The notes beneath the pieces were generated by a model. It saw nothing but the letters and a program-made list of their open reading frames with translations. It was not told the DNA's origin and made no database searches. A stretch of 18,678 nt of DNA from JBCCGR01 sp039029195 (GTDB lineage Bacteria; Pseudomonadota; Alphaproteobacteria; Rhizobiales; Rhizobiaceae): contig JBCCGR010000067.1 in NCBI GenBank assembly GCA_039029195.1, positions 1-18,678 of the forward strand, written 5' to 3'. Below, one piece after another: positions 1-6,961 of this stretch; position 1 is the stretch's first letter; every line of letters begins with the position of its first letter. Position numbers and translations under genes: made by a program.

Positions 1-139
1 AGACGACGGGTGGGGGAGAAAACGGCCAAAATCCCCACCCGTCACGGCTTCGCCGCGCCACCCTCCCCTTTGAGAAAGGGGAAGGGAAACGGAAAGCCTG
101 GCAGTTAAACTGTCATATGCGCTTCCCCTGCCCTCAAGG
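1..139 (+). repeat. Palindromic interspersed repeat, copy A (cut by window edge)
   Basis: Right part of the repeat family also found at 2169-2350, 4370-4541 and 6962-7189. It begins inside the GACGACGGGTGGGGG segment, carries the central hairpin CACGGC-TTC-GCCGCG (43-57) and the CACCCTCCCC block. It then has the GGGAAACGGAAAGCCTGG inner arm (about 84-101) and ends in CTGCCCTCAAGG near 139, the counterpart of the outer arm of the complete copy. It lies just beyond the 3' end of the beta-lactamase gene, which points towards it. The left half is outside the window. Confidence 0.85.
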
Positions 140-161
140 GAATGTGAGCAAGAACACAATC

Positions 162-995
162 TTACAGTCTCTTCGACGGAAGATACCCCTCAGCCTCGAG
201 CAATTGAAACGCAATCGACTGTCTCAAGGTGCGGATGCTCTTGAAGGAAGGACCCTTCATATAGACCGCAAAGGCAACGGTTGGGCGTGAGTCTGCTTCC
301 AGCCAGCCCACATACCAGCCTTCAAATGGGCCCGAAAACTGACCCGGCTTGACCGGTCCCGATCCGGATTTGCCATAGACCGTAAATTTGCCTCGTTTAT
401 CGACCTGCGCAATGTCCTTCAGCGTGGTGACATGGGCTGACGAAACGGGCAGGGACCCAGTGGCCAGCTTGTCCAGGAACTCCGACTGTTCCGCCGGCGA
501 GAGCGCAAGTGGACCACCCAGCCAGAAAGCGGTGATGGCATTTCCCGGTTCGGCATTGCCATATCCGAACGCGGTCAGGTGTTTGCGATAGCGGGATGTG
601 CCAACGGCCTCCGCGAGATCGCGATAGTACCAGACGACCGAATTTTTGAACGCGGTTCTAAGCGTCTGTGCGCCGCGCCATGCACGCGGCCAGAACGGAC
701 GGGCAGGGTGCTTTTTGCGATCCCACTCCCGTCTCGACCGGGCGGGATCAAGAACCCCCGTTTCCAGTGCAATCAGCGTGTTGGGAATTTTGAAGGTGGA
801 CCATGGCGCGTGGCGAGCGTCAGCGTCCCCACATAGGGTTTTGATGGTGTTATTCGTCAGCGATTTGAGCACGAACGTGGCGGAAACCCCGGAAGGAAGA
901 GACGCGCTGCCGCACTTTTCATCGGCGTTACCAGCGGTGCTGATCAGCACAAGCGCGACGGCGGTGCACCACGTCCCGACGGTTCTTCGTCCCAT
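162..995 (-). CDS. Class D (OXA-type) beta-lactamase
   Basis: A periplasmic serine beta-lactamase of 277 aa, the usual class D length. Residues 1-24 form a signal peptide (basic start, hydrophobic core, cleavage near AGNA-DE). All class D active-site motifs are present in order: S66-T-F-K69 (nucleophile Ser66, Lys69 normally carboxylated), S119-V-V, Y145-G-N and K209-S-G, plus FWLGG at 157-161 and GWYVGW at 226-231. The family opens beta-lactam rings through an acyl-enzyme on the Ser of STFK. The start at 995 has an AGGA ribosome site 9 nt upstream. No integron, insertion sequence or resistance gene is adjacent, so it looks like a resident chromosomal enzyme. It is not close enough to any OXA group I know to assign a number, and its substrate range cannot be read from sequence. 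Confidence 0.93.
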   Translation of the reverse strand: MGRRTVGTWCTAVALVLISTAGNADEKCGSASLPSGVSATFVLKSLTNNTIKTLCGDADARHAPWSTFKIPNTLIALETGVLDPARSRREWDRKKHPARPFWPRAWRGAQTLRTAFKNSVVWYYRDLAEAVGTSRYRKHLTAFGYGNAEPGNAITAFWLGGPLALSPAEQSEFLDKLATGSLPVSSAHVTTLKDIAQVDKRGKFTVYGKSGSGPVKPGQFSGPFEGWYVGWLEADSRPTVAFAVYMKGPSFKSIRTLRQSIAFQLLEAEGYLPSKRL

Positions 996-1101
996 TCAAT
1001 TCGATCCTACGCGCATCACAGTCTGATTCATCGCCACGCGTCATGCCATTGAAAAATAGCGGTTTTATGAAAGTACAAATGAGTGGCGTTAAAGCAATGC
1101 C

Positions 1102-2112
1102 TTAACCGGCCTCCACCACCTGTTGCCGGATTGTACCGAAGATGGACGCGCCATTTTGATCTTTCATGTCAATTTCGACCGTATCGCCAAACTGCATGAA
1201 GGGTGTTGTGGGTTCGCCCGTTTCGATGGTTTCAATGGTGCGGATTTCGGCAATGCAGGAATAGCCAACACCGCCTTCGCTGACCGGTTTGCCCGGGCCG
1301 CCATCGAGCTTGTTGGAGACCGTGCCGGACCCCAGAATCGCGCCCGCTGAAATGGGTCTGGTCTTGGCCGCGTGGGCAATCAGTTGCCCAAAGTCGAACG
1401 TCATGTCGACCCCGGCATTTGCCTTGCCGAATTCGTTGCCATTGAAAATCACATCCATAGCCAGATGTAGTTTGCCGTCTCGCCAGTTTTGGCCCAGCTC
1501 GTCGGGTGTCGCCGCGACAGGCGAAAATGCGGTCGGCCCCTTGGATTGGAAAAAGCCAAACCCCTTGCCCAGTTCCGGGGCGATCAGATTGCGGTAGGAG
1601 ACATCGTTGATGATCGCGACCATGAGCACATGATTGAGTGCTGCTTCCGCGCTCACCCCCATGGGAACATCGTTGAGGAAGACGGCGACCTCTGCCTCCA
1701 TGTCGATGCCCCAGTCGGTGGAGCCTGCAACAATGTCATCCTGCGCACCCAGCATGGCGTCTGGCGCGCCCATGTACATGAGCGGGTCGGTCCAGAAGCT
1801 CTCGGGCATTTCCACGCCACGCGCCTTGCGCACCAGTTCCACGTGATTGACGTAAGCCGAACCATCTGCCCACTGCACCGCGCGCGGCATCGGAGCATGG
1901 GCCGTGGCCGGATCAAATGGCTCACCTATGGAGGTATCGGTTTCGAGGGTCTCTGCGAGGTCCATGAGCCGTGGCGAACTGAAGGACCAGGAATCGATGG
2001 CCGAGCGCATGTTTGGAGCGATGTGGGACGCGTCCGCTACCCTCGAAAGGTTCTTTGACACCACGGCCAGTCGACCATCGCGTGTGCCGTTTTTGATCGT
2101 TGCAAGTTTCAT
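1102..2112 (-). CDS. Fumarylacetoacetase (fumarylacetoacetate hydrolase family)
   Basis: Catalyses the last step of homogentisate degradation, cleaving fumarylacetoacetate to fumarate and acetoacetate in the cytoplasm. The 336-aa protein fits the bacterial FAH form: WADGSAYVNHVELVRKARG at 81-99, GIDMEAEVAVF at 135-145 with the metal-binding pair E139/E141, NDVSYRN with D170, KGFGFFQSKG at 183-192, the FSPVAATPDELG segment (196-207) and a GSGTVSN motif. It follows hmgA on the same strand, so the two probably form an operon, but the 277-bp gap holds repeat copy B, so a separate promoter is possible. No clear ribosome site precedes the ATG at 2112. The gene is called fahA or hmgB in other organisms. 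Because it is paired with hmgA, a true fumarylacetoacetase is much more likely than another FAH-fold hydrolase. Confidence 0.92.
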   Translation of the reverse strand: MKLATIKNGTRDGRLAVVSKNLSRVADASHIAPNMRSAIDSWSFSSPRLMDLAETLETDTSIGEPFDPATAHAPMPRAVQWADGSAYVNHVELVRKARGVEMPESFWTDPLMYMGAPDAMLGAQDDIVAGSTDWGIDMEAEVAVFLNDVPMGVSAEAALNHVLMVAIINDVSYRNLIAPELGKGFGFFQSKGPTAFSPVAATPDELGQNWRDGKLHLAMDVIFNGNEFGKANAGVDMTFDFGQLIAHAAKTRPISAGAILGSGTVSNKLDGGPGKPVSEGGVGYSCIAEIRTIETIETGEPTTPFMQFGDTVEIDMKDQNGASIFGTIRQQVVEAG

Positions 2113-2168
2113 GAAATGGTCCGGGTTGGGATTGAGTCTTTTTCGGTTTGTGACGTTGTTATTCTACC

Positions 2169-2350
2169 CGTTTGGGGGCGAGGCTATCAGTAACGAGAGT
2201 CGACCTTGCCTCAGGCTTTGTCGTTTCCCTCCCCCAGCGGGGGAGGGTGTCGTCGAAAGACGACGGGTGGGGGAGAAAACCACCATAATCCCCACCCGAC
2301 ATGACTTCGTCATGCCACCCTCCCGTTTGAAAAGGGGAGGGAAATGGGAA
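2169..2350 (+). repeat. Palindromic interspersed repeat, copy B
   Basis: The left outer arm is recognisable (GGGGGCGAGGCTATC, about 2174-2188), followed by the inner arm TCAGGCTTTG (2211-2220) and TTTCCCTCCCCC. Hairpin 1 is GTCGTC-GAAA-GACGAC (2249-2264). Hairpin 2 is CATGAC-TTC-GTCATG (2300-2314). The CCACCCTCCC...GGGGAGGGAAA side follows. The right outer arm (AGCCTG and beyond) is missing, so the copy is truncated at its right end. It sits between the hmgA stop and the fumarylacetoacetase start. Confidence 0.85.
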
Positions 2351-2389
2351 CATTGCGCTTGTTTCATTCCAAAATTGATCAATCTTTCC

Positions 2390-3739
2390 TCATCGCGTGC
2401 CATCAAACCGTCGCTCAAGACCGGTCCAGCAGTCGGCATAATCGTTCTGCACCTGAGGTAGTTCGGCAGCGAATTGAGTCATTTGTTGCGGAAAGCGGGT
2501 TTCAAACATAAACGCCATTGTGTTGTCGAGCTTTTGCGGTTTGAGGTCAGCGCTTGACGCCTTTTCAAAACCCATCTGATCAGGCCCGTGTGGCATCATC
2601 AAGTTGTGAAGGCTCATGCCGCCCGGCACGAAACCTTCCTCCTTGGCGTCATACTGACCGGCGATCAGCCCCATGAACTCGCTCATGATGTTGCGGTGAT
2701 ACCAGGGCGGGCGGAACGTGTCCTCCGCCACCATCCAGCGCGGCGGGAAGATCACGAAATCCACATTGGCGGTCCCCGCCTCTTCGGTTGGGGCGGTGAG
2801 CACGGTGAAGATCGATGGATCGGGGTGGTCAAACAGGATCGCGCCAACCGGGGAAAACGTCGTCAAATCATACTTGTATGGAGCGTAGTTGCCGTGCCAG
2901 GCCACCACATCGAGCGGTGAGTGCGGGATCTCTGTCTCAAAGAACCGACCGCACCATTTAATATGCAATCGGCAGGTTTTTTCCTTGTCTTCAAAAGCGG
3001 CAATCGGCGTTTTGAAATCGCGCGGATTGGCCAGACAATTGGCACCAATCGGCCCGCGATCGGGTAGGGTGAATTTCGCACCATAGTTTTCGCAAATGTA
3101 GCCGCGCGCCTCGCCGTCAAGCGGGACCACCTTGAAAATCATGCCGCGCGGGACCACGCAAAGTTCCAGCGGTGCGACTTCCATCTTGCCCATTTCGGTG
3201 AAAACCAGCAGCCGGCCAAGCTGCGGGACAATCATCAGTTCGCTGTCCGCACTGAAGAAATAGTCATCCTCCATTGGAGCATTGCAGAGGTAGACGTGCG
3301 CCGCCATGCCGGTCTGGGTGTAGACATCGCCCGCCGTGGTGATGGTGCGAATGCCGTCAACGAACATGGTGGGTTCGTTTGGAAGCGGCAGGGGATTCCA
3401 GCGCATTTGTGCAAGCGGTAGTCCCACCTTGTCGTGCGCGGGTGCGGTGCGCCACAGCGCATTTTCGCGCTCCGAAAGGCGGCCTACATGACGGACGCTT
3501 GGGCGCATTCGGTAGAGCCAGGAACGCTCGTTCGTGCCACGCGGAGCAGTGAAGGGCGACCCGGAAAGCTGCTCGGCGTAAAGGCCATAGGCGCAGTTTT
3601 GCGGGCTGTTACGACCCTGTGGCAGGGCGCCGGGCAGGCTCTCCGTTTCAAAATCATTCCCGAATCCGGGCATGTATTGAAGGTCTTGCGTGCTTTGCTT
3701 GTCGGCGTCGAAGGCGCTGGCGGGCTCTGGACGGTTCAT
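2390..3739 (-). CDS. hmgA: Homogentisate 1,2-dioxygenase
   Basis: Non-haem Fe(II) enzyme that opens the aromatic ring of homogentisate to maleylacetoacetate in tyrosine and phenylalanine catabolism. The 449-aa product matches the family from end to end, including YMPGFGNDFETE near the N-terminus, FPPRWMVAEDTFRPPWYHRN and the MSEFMGLIAGQYDAKEEGF stretch. The iron ligands by spacing are H348 (WYHRN), E354 (SEFMG) and H384 (PHGPD), equivalent to human H335, E341 and H371; H305 (LFDHPDPS) corresponds to human H292. I chose the ATG at 3739 because the family begins there and a GGGAG ribosome site lies just upstream. The open frame runs on to 3952, but that would overlap the operator and the divergent regulator. 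Expression is probably controlled from the palindrome at 3805-3822. Confidence 0.97.
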   Translation of the reverse strand: MNRPEPASAFDADKQSTQDLQYMPGFGNDFETESLPGALPQGRNSPQNCAYGLYAEQLSGSPFTAPRGTNERSWLYRMRPSVRHVGRLSERENALWRTAPAHDKVGLPLAQMRWNPLPLPNEPTMFVDGIRTITTAGDVYTQTGMAAHVYLCNAPMEDDYFFSADSELMIVPQLGRLLVFTEMGKMEVAPLELCVVPRGMIFKVVPLDGEARGYICENYGAKFTLPDRGPIGANCLANPRDFKTPIAAFEDKEKTCRLHIKWCGRFFETEIPHSPLDVVAWHGNYAPYKYDLTTFSPVGAILFDHPDPSIFTVLTAPTEEAGTANVDFVIFPPRWMVAEDTFRPPWYHRNIMSEFMGLIAGQYDAKEEGFVPGGMSLHNLMMPHGPDQMGFEKASSADLKPQKLDNTMAFMFETRFPQQMTQFAAELPQVQNDYADCWTGLERRFDGTR

Positions 3740-3804
3740 TGGAGGCTCCCTGCACGACGGAACCGGCGAGCGCCGAATGGTCGTGACTGAACATCTGTTG
3801 AAAT

Positions 3805-3822
3805 TAGTTGCATGTGCAACTA
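3805..3822. promoter_or_regulatory. Perfect palindrome, likely MarR operator of the homogentisate locus
   Basis: TAGTTGCA-TG-TGCAACTA is an 18-bp inverted repeat with no mismatch. It lies 65 bp upstream of hmgA and 41 bp upstream of the divergent MarR gene, the expected place for a shared operator. MarR dimers bind such palindromes of about 16-20 bp. That it is bound by this MarR protein is inference from position and symmetry. Confidence 0.8.
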
Positions 3823-3863
3823 GATTATCAGTGGCATGCCAATCTGACAAGCGCAGGAAAAGA

Positions 3864-4313
3864 ATGACCACAGATGCGCCGTTCCAACTTGATGGGTTTC
3901 TGGCCTTTCGGCTGGCACGTGCCGCCTCCGAGGTCTCCCAGCGGCTTTCCAAAGCCTATGCCGGCTTCGATCTTGATGTGCCGCAATGGCGTGTGCTGGC
4001 AACAATTGCCGACCGCGCTCCGGTGACCGCGCAGGACATTGTCGCGTCGACCCGCACCCACAAATCCACCATCTCTCGGGCGGTTAGAAAGCTCACGGAA
4101 CGAGGCTGGATTGAGCGGGTGCGGTCCAACGAGGATGGACGCGCCTGGGCACTCCAGTTCACGTCAAAGGGAGAGGCGCGGTTCGAAGAACTGCTGCCAC
4201 TGGTGCGCGGGTTTGAGCGAGAGATGGAGCGTGAGCTGGGTCGGGAGGCGCTCCTGGCACTTCAGGCTGGACTGGACGGCCTTGAAACCGTGCTGGATGT
4301 GGGGTGGAGTTGA
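3864..4313 (+). CDS. MarR-family regulator of homogentisate degradation
   Basis: A 149-aa winged-helix protein of usual MarR length. The N-terminal dimer helix comes first. The helix-turn-helix spans about residues 54-81 (VTAQDIVASTRTHKSTISR with the following helix). The wing follows at about 84-100 and contains the typical D91-G-R93. A C-terminal dimerisation helix ends the protein. The ATG at 3864 has AGGAAA 4 nt upstream; the open frame extends back to 3690, but that part overlaps hmgA and the operator. The gene diverges from hmgA across 124 bp that hold the palindrome at 3805-3822. This suggests that it represses hmgA-fah and itself until a pathway intermediate binds. Divergent MarR regulators of homogentisate genes are known in alphaproteobacteria; the ligand here is not visible. 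Confidence 0.88.
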   Translation: MTTDAPFQLDGFLAFRLARAASEVSQRLSKAYAGFDLDVPQWRVLATIADRAPVTAQDIVASTRTHKSTISRAVRKLTERGWIERVRSNEDGRAWALQFTSKGEARFEELLPLVRGFEREMERELGREALLALQAGLDGLETVLDVGWS

Positions 4314-4684
4314 ATGGTGGTTGGAATACAGCGAGGCGAGCCAAAAGGTTTGAATTGATCAACCAACTCCCCGTTTCCCTCACCCAGCGGGGGAGGGTGT
4401 TGTCGTTAGACGACGGGTGGGGGAGAAAGCGGCCACAATCCCCACCCGACATGACTTCGTCATGGCACCCTCCCCTTTAAAAAGGGGAGGGAAGCGGAGA
4501 GCCTGGCAGCTAAACTCCGATATGCGGTCGCCCGCTCAATCGGCCCGGGAATGACACTGAAGAGGGCATTGGACCCCCGTCCCCTTCGAACGCAGCGAAC
4601 GGACTAAAATCCCATCAACCCCGCTTCCCCCAACACGCTTTCGGTGCCAGAGTTCGCAGCCAGTCGATCCGGAGCCGCATTTCC
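4314..4684. other. Intergenic stretch holding repeat copy C
   Basis: This is 371 bp without a believable gene. Its centre is repeat copy C (4370-4541). After it comes CGGCCCGGGAATGACAC (about 4541-4557), possibly the end of another short palindromic repeat. The remaining 130 bp lead to the next gene. I see no clear promoter or terminator. Confidence 0.6.
4370..4541 (+). repeat. Palindromic interspersed repeat, copy C
   Basis: Starts near ACTCCCCGTTTCCCTC without the left outer arm. Hairpin 1 is GTTGTC-GTTA-GACGAC (4399-4414, one G-U pair if transcribed rightward). Hairpin 2 is CATGAC-TTC-GTCATG (4450-4464). The CACCCTCCCC...GGGGAGGGAAGCGG side follows, then the right arm GAGAGCCTGGCAGCTAAACT and a divergent outer arm CGGTCGCCCGCTCAA ending near 4541. 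It lies downstream of the MarR gene and upstream of the enolase-superfamily gene. Confidence 0.85.
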
Positions 4685-5905
4685 ATGAAACTCAAAGACA
4701 TCAGGACCTTTATTGTTGGCAATCCTCCACCATCTTTTGGCGGGCGGTATTTTCAGTTTGTGAAGCTCACAACTGACAACGGTATCGTGGGATACGGCGA
4801 AATTTATGCAGCGAGCGTGGGGCCAAAAGTGCAGTGCGCTGCGGCAGAAGACCTGTTCGCAAGGCATTGCCAAGGCGAAAGCCCGTTCGACATTGAAAAA
4901 CTGTTCCGCCGCTTCCATTCCTCGGGATTCTCGCAGCGGCCTGACCCGACTGTGATGGGCGCATTTTCCGCAATTGAGATGGCCTGTTGGGATATTGTGG
5001 GGAAGGCGCTGGAACAACCTGTTCACCGGCTCATCGGCGGACGCGTGAACGATCGCCTGCGCTCCTACACCTATCTTTATCCGGGGGATGATCAGGACCC
5101 GGCGGCCTTCTACAATTCGCCGGAACTCTCGGCGCAGCGGGCAGCGGAGTATGTGGAGATGGGGTTCACGGCGATCAAGTTCGATCCAGCCGGTCCCTAC
5201 ACGGTCAACGACCCGCATCAGCCCGCCATGTATGATCTCGACCGGTCCGAAGCGTTCTGCAGGGCGATCCGCGAGGCCGTTGGCAACCGGGCTGACCTTC
5301 TGTTCGGCACCCACGGTCAGTTTACATCATCGGGCGCGATCCGCTTGGCACAAAGGTTGGCGCGGTACGAGCCTCTCTGGTTCGAAGAACCCACACCGCC
5401 CGAAATGCCGGAAGAGATGGCGAAGGTCGCGGCGCAGTCTGCCGTGCCGATTGCCACTGGTGAGCGCCTAACGACAAAGTACGAGTTTGCGCGGGTGCTT
5501 GCCTGTGGAGCCGCATCCATTCTGCAGCCGGCACTCGGCCGCGTGGGCGGCATTCTGGAAGCGAAGAAAATCGCGGCAATCGCCGAAACTCACTATGCGC
5601 AGATGGCGCCGCATCTTTATTGCGGACCGCTCGAAGCGCTCGCCAATATTCAGTTCGGCGCATCGATTCCCAATTTTCTGCTGCTTGAATCCATTGGCAC
5701 ATTTGGCGGATTCCACGCCGAACTTTTGAGCGTGCCCATTCGCTGGGAGGGCGGCTATGTCATCCCATTCGAAGCGCCCGGTCTGGGCGCTGATCTCAAC
5801 GAGGCAGTGGCCGAAGCACATCCATGGGACGGCGACCGCCTTCATTTGGAAATGCAGGATGAACCGTATGACTATTCCGGCGAAAGCCGGTTCGCAGGCG
5901 GGTGA
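4685..5905 (+). CDS. Enolase-superfamily (mandelate racemase/galactonate dehydratase-like) protein with altered active site
   Basis: A 406-aa cytoplasmic enzyme with the N-terminal capping domain (1-125) and a C-terminal barrel. It resembles D-galactonate and mannonate dehydratases, which remove water from sugar acids using Mg2+. Lys165 (TAIKFD), H210, E234 (WFEEP), E260 (ATGERL) and H310 (APHLYCGP) are in place. Measured against E. coli galactonate dehydratase (D183, E209, E235, D258, H285), the spacings fit exactly, yet the first metal-ligand Asp is Gly208 (FGTHG). The Asp that normally pairs with the catalytic His is Ala283 (QPALG). The substrate and even the reaction are therefore open. 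The ATG at 4685 follows GGAG by 10 nt. It could be co-transcribed with the small Lrp-like gene 95 bp downstream. Confidence 0.85.
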   Translation: MKLKDIRTFIVGNPPPSFGGRYFQFVKLTTDNGIVGYGEIYAASVGPKVQCAAAEDLFARHCQGESPFDIEKLFRRFHSSGFSQRPDPTVMGAFSAIEMACWDIVGKALEQPVHRLIGGRVNDRLRSYTYLYPGDDQDPAAFYNSPELSAQRAAEYVEMGFTAIKFDPAGPYTVNDPHQPAMYDLDRSEAFCRAIREAVGNRADLLFGTHGQFTSSGAIRLAQRLARYEPLWFEEPTPPEMPEEMAKVAAQSAVPIATGERLTTKYEFARVLACGAASILQPALGRVGGILEAKKIAAIAETHYAQMAPHLYCGPLEALANIQFGASIPNFLLLESIGTFGGFHAELLSVPIRWEGGYVIPFEAPGLGADLNEAVAEAHPWDGDRLHLEMQDEPYDYSGESRFAGG

Positions 5906-6000
5906 TCACTCATCGCCTGCTTTTGAATTGCGCGGTTGTTCTCACCTGATGCAAACTGGTATGGAACCGCAATTCTTCAATCCGCGGCACGAGGACTGTC

Positions 6001-6237
6001 ATGCGCGCCTTTTTCGTTCGAATAAAATGTGAGTTGGGACAGGCCTATGCGGTGGCGCAGGCCATTTCGGACGCCGAGATCGCCTCTGAGATTTACTCGA
6101 CTGCCGGAAGTTTCGATTTGCTCGCCAAATTCTACTTGGAAGCGGATGAAGATGTGGGACGGTTTGTGAACGAAAAGGTTCAGATCATCCCGGGCATCAA
6201 GGATACTGAGACGTTGATCACGTTCCGGGCGTTCTAG
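6001..6237 (+). CDS. Stand-alone Lrp/AsnC ligand-binding (RAM) domain protein
   Basis: A complete 78-aa protein made only of the alpha-beta RAM/ACT-like domain that binds amino acids or other effectors in Lrp/AsnC regulators. It has no helix-turn-helix. The typical pattern is visible: an N-terminal beta strand (AFFVRIKC), a helix, then IYSTAGSFDLLAKFYLE (about 31-47, with the G-x-x-D core) and a C-terminal strand ETLITFRAF. A GAGGA ribosome site lies 5 nt before the ATG. Such small proteins form oligomers and may sense metabolites or modulate full-length Lrp proteins. Its partner here is unknown. It is convergent with the LysE gene, whose stop is 10 bp away. Confidence 0.85.
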   Translation: MRAFFVRIKCELGQAYAVAQAISDAEIASEIYSTAGSFDLLAKFYLEADEDVGRFVNEKVQIIPGIKDTETLITFRAF

Positions 6238-6256
6238 AGCGGCCGACTAACCGCTC
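6237..6256. terminator. Possible bidirectional terminator between convergent genes
   Basis: GAGCGG (6237-6242) and CCGCTC (6251-6256) form a 6-bp GC-rich stem with an 8-nt loop, exactly where the RAM-protein gene and the LysE gene converge. There is no T-run on either side, so this is a weak candidate. Confidence 0.3.
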
Positions 6257-6846
6257 GCCATTTGCGACCACAGCGCCAGACCAACCACCGCCAACATGGC
6301 TACTGCCATTCCCACATTGATGGAACGCTGAATGTGAGGGGCGAGCTCAAGGCGCCGCACCGCCACACCTGCCCAAAGCCAGATCAGGTGGATGGGAATC
6401 CAGATCGCATTGAAAATCAGCAGTTTGATGGTGACTTCCAGCGCGATGGCATCCGGCATGAACGCAAAGCCGGAAAACAGTGTCGTGGAGACCACATAGG
6501 CTTTCGGGTTTATGAATTGCAGCAGGAACCCGTTCATCGCACCGAGTGCTGATGCACTCTCGATAAACGCAATTTTCGAGCCGGAAAGTGCAATGCGGGC
6601 TGCAAGATAGGCCAAATAGGCGACCGACGCGACGAGCAGCACCGCCCGCACACCGGGAATGGAGAATATCAGCGCGGCAAGGCCAGAAATGACCATGAGA
6701 GAAACCATCAGGTTTCCGATCCAGAGACCCACCACATAGGCAAGGCCTGGTCGATATCCAAAGGCGGAACCCACTCCGGCAGTGGAGAGCACGCCCGGAC
6801 CGGGCGTGGAAACAAGCAGCATGACGGCGAGGGTAAAGGCGAGCAT
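6247..6846 (-). CDS. LysE/RhtB-family amino-acid exporter
   Basis: A 199-aa inner-membrane protein with about six hydrophobic segments and the family signature STPGPG at residues 13-18, followed by GxxxGxxPGLAYVVG. The family exports amino acids such as lysine, homoserine or threonine by proton antiport; the substrate cannot be told from sequence. The start is fixed: an in-frame TAA lies four codons upstream of the ATG at 6846. There is no obvious ribosome site. LysE exporters often sit next to Lrp/AsnC regulators, so the adjacent RAM protein may be functionally linked, although the genes are convergent. Confidence 0.9.
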   Translation of the reverse strand: MLAFTLAVMLLVSTPGPGVLSTAGVGSAFGYRPGLAYVVGLWIGNLMVSLMVISGLAALIFSIPGVRAVLLVASVAYLAYLAARIALSGSKIAFIESASALGAMNGFLLQFINPKAYVVSTTLFSGFAFMPDAIALEVTIKLLIFNAIWIPIHLIWLWAGVAVRRLELAPHIQRSINVGMAVAMLAVVGLALWSQMASG

Positions 6847-6961
6847 GCGGAGGGCTTAGCTGCTTCCCGCCACAGGCGGAACAGGAAAATACGACTTGAG
6901 TGAAGTTTTGGCCGAGCGCTGGTTCGCGCCTTCTTTTGTCATTGTCACTTTTGATCTCCCG

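Noticed and set aside
2164..2439. Open frames inside the repeat copies (for example 91 codons on the minus strand here)
   Set aside because: They run through the palindrome and are not kept between copies, so the repeat is not coding.
3740..3952. N-terminal extension of the hmgA open frame
   Set aside because: The family starts at the ATG at 3739, which has a ribosome site. The extension would cover the operator and the start of the divergent MarR gene.
4604..5314. 236-codon open frame on the minus strand
   Set aside because: Antisense to the enolase-superfamily gene, no recognisable family and no ribosome site; a shadow of the real coding frame.
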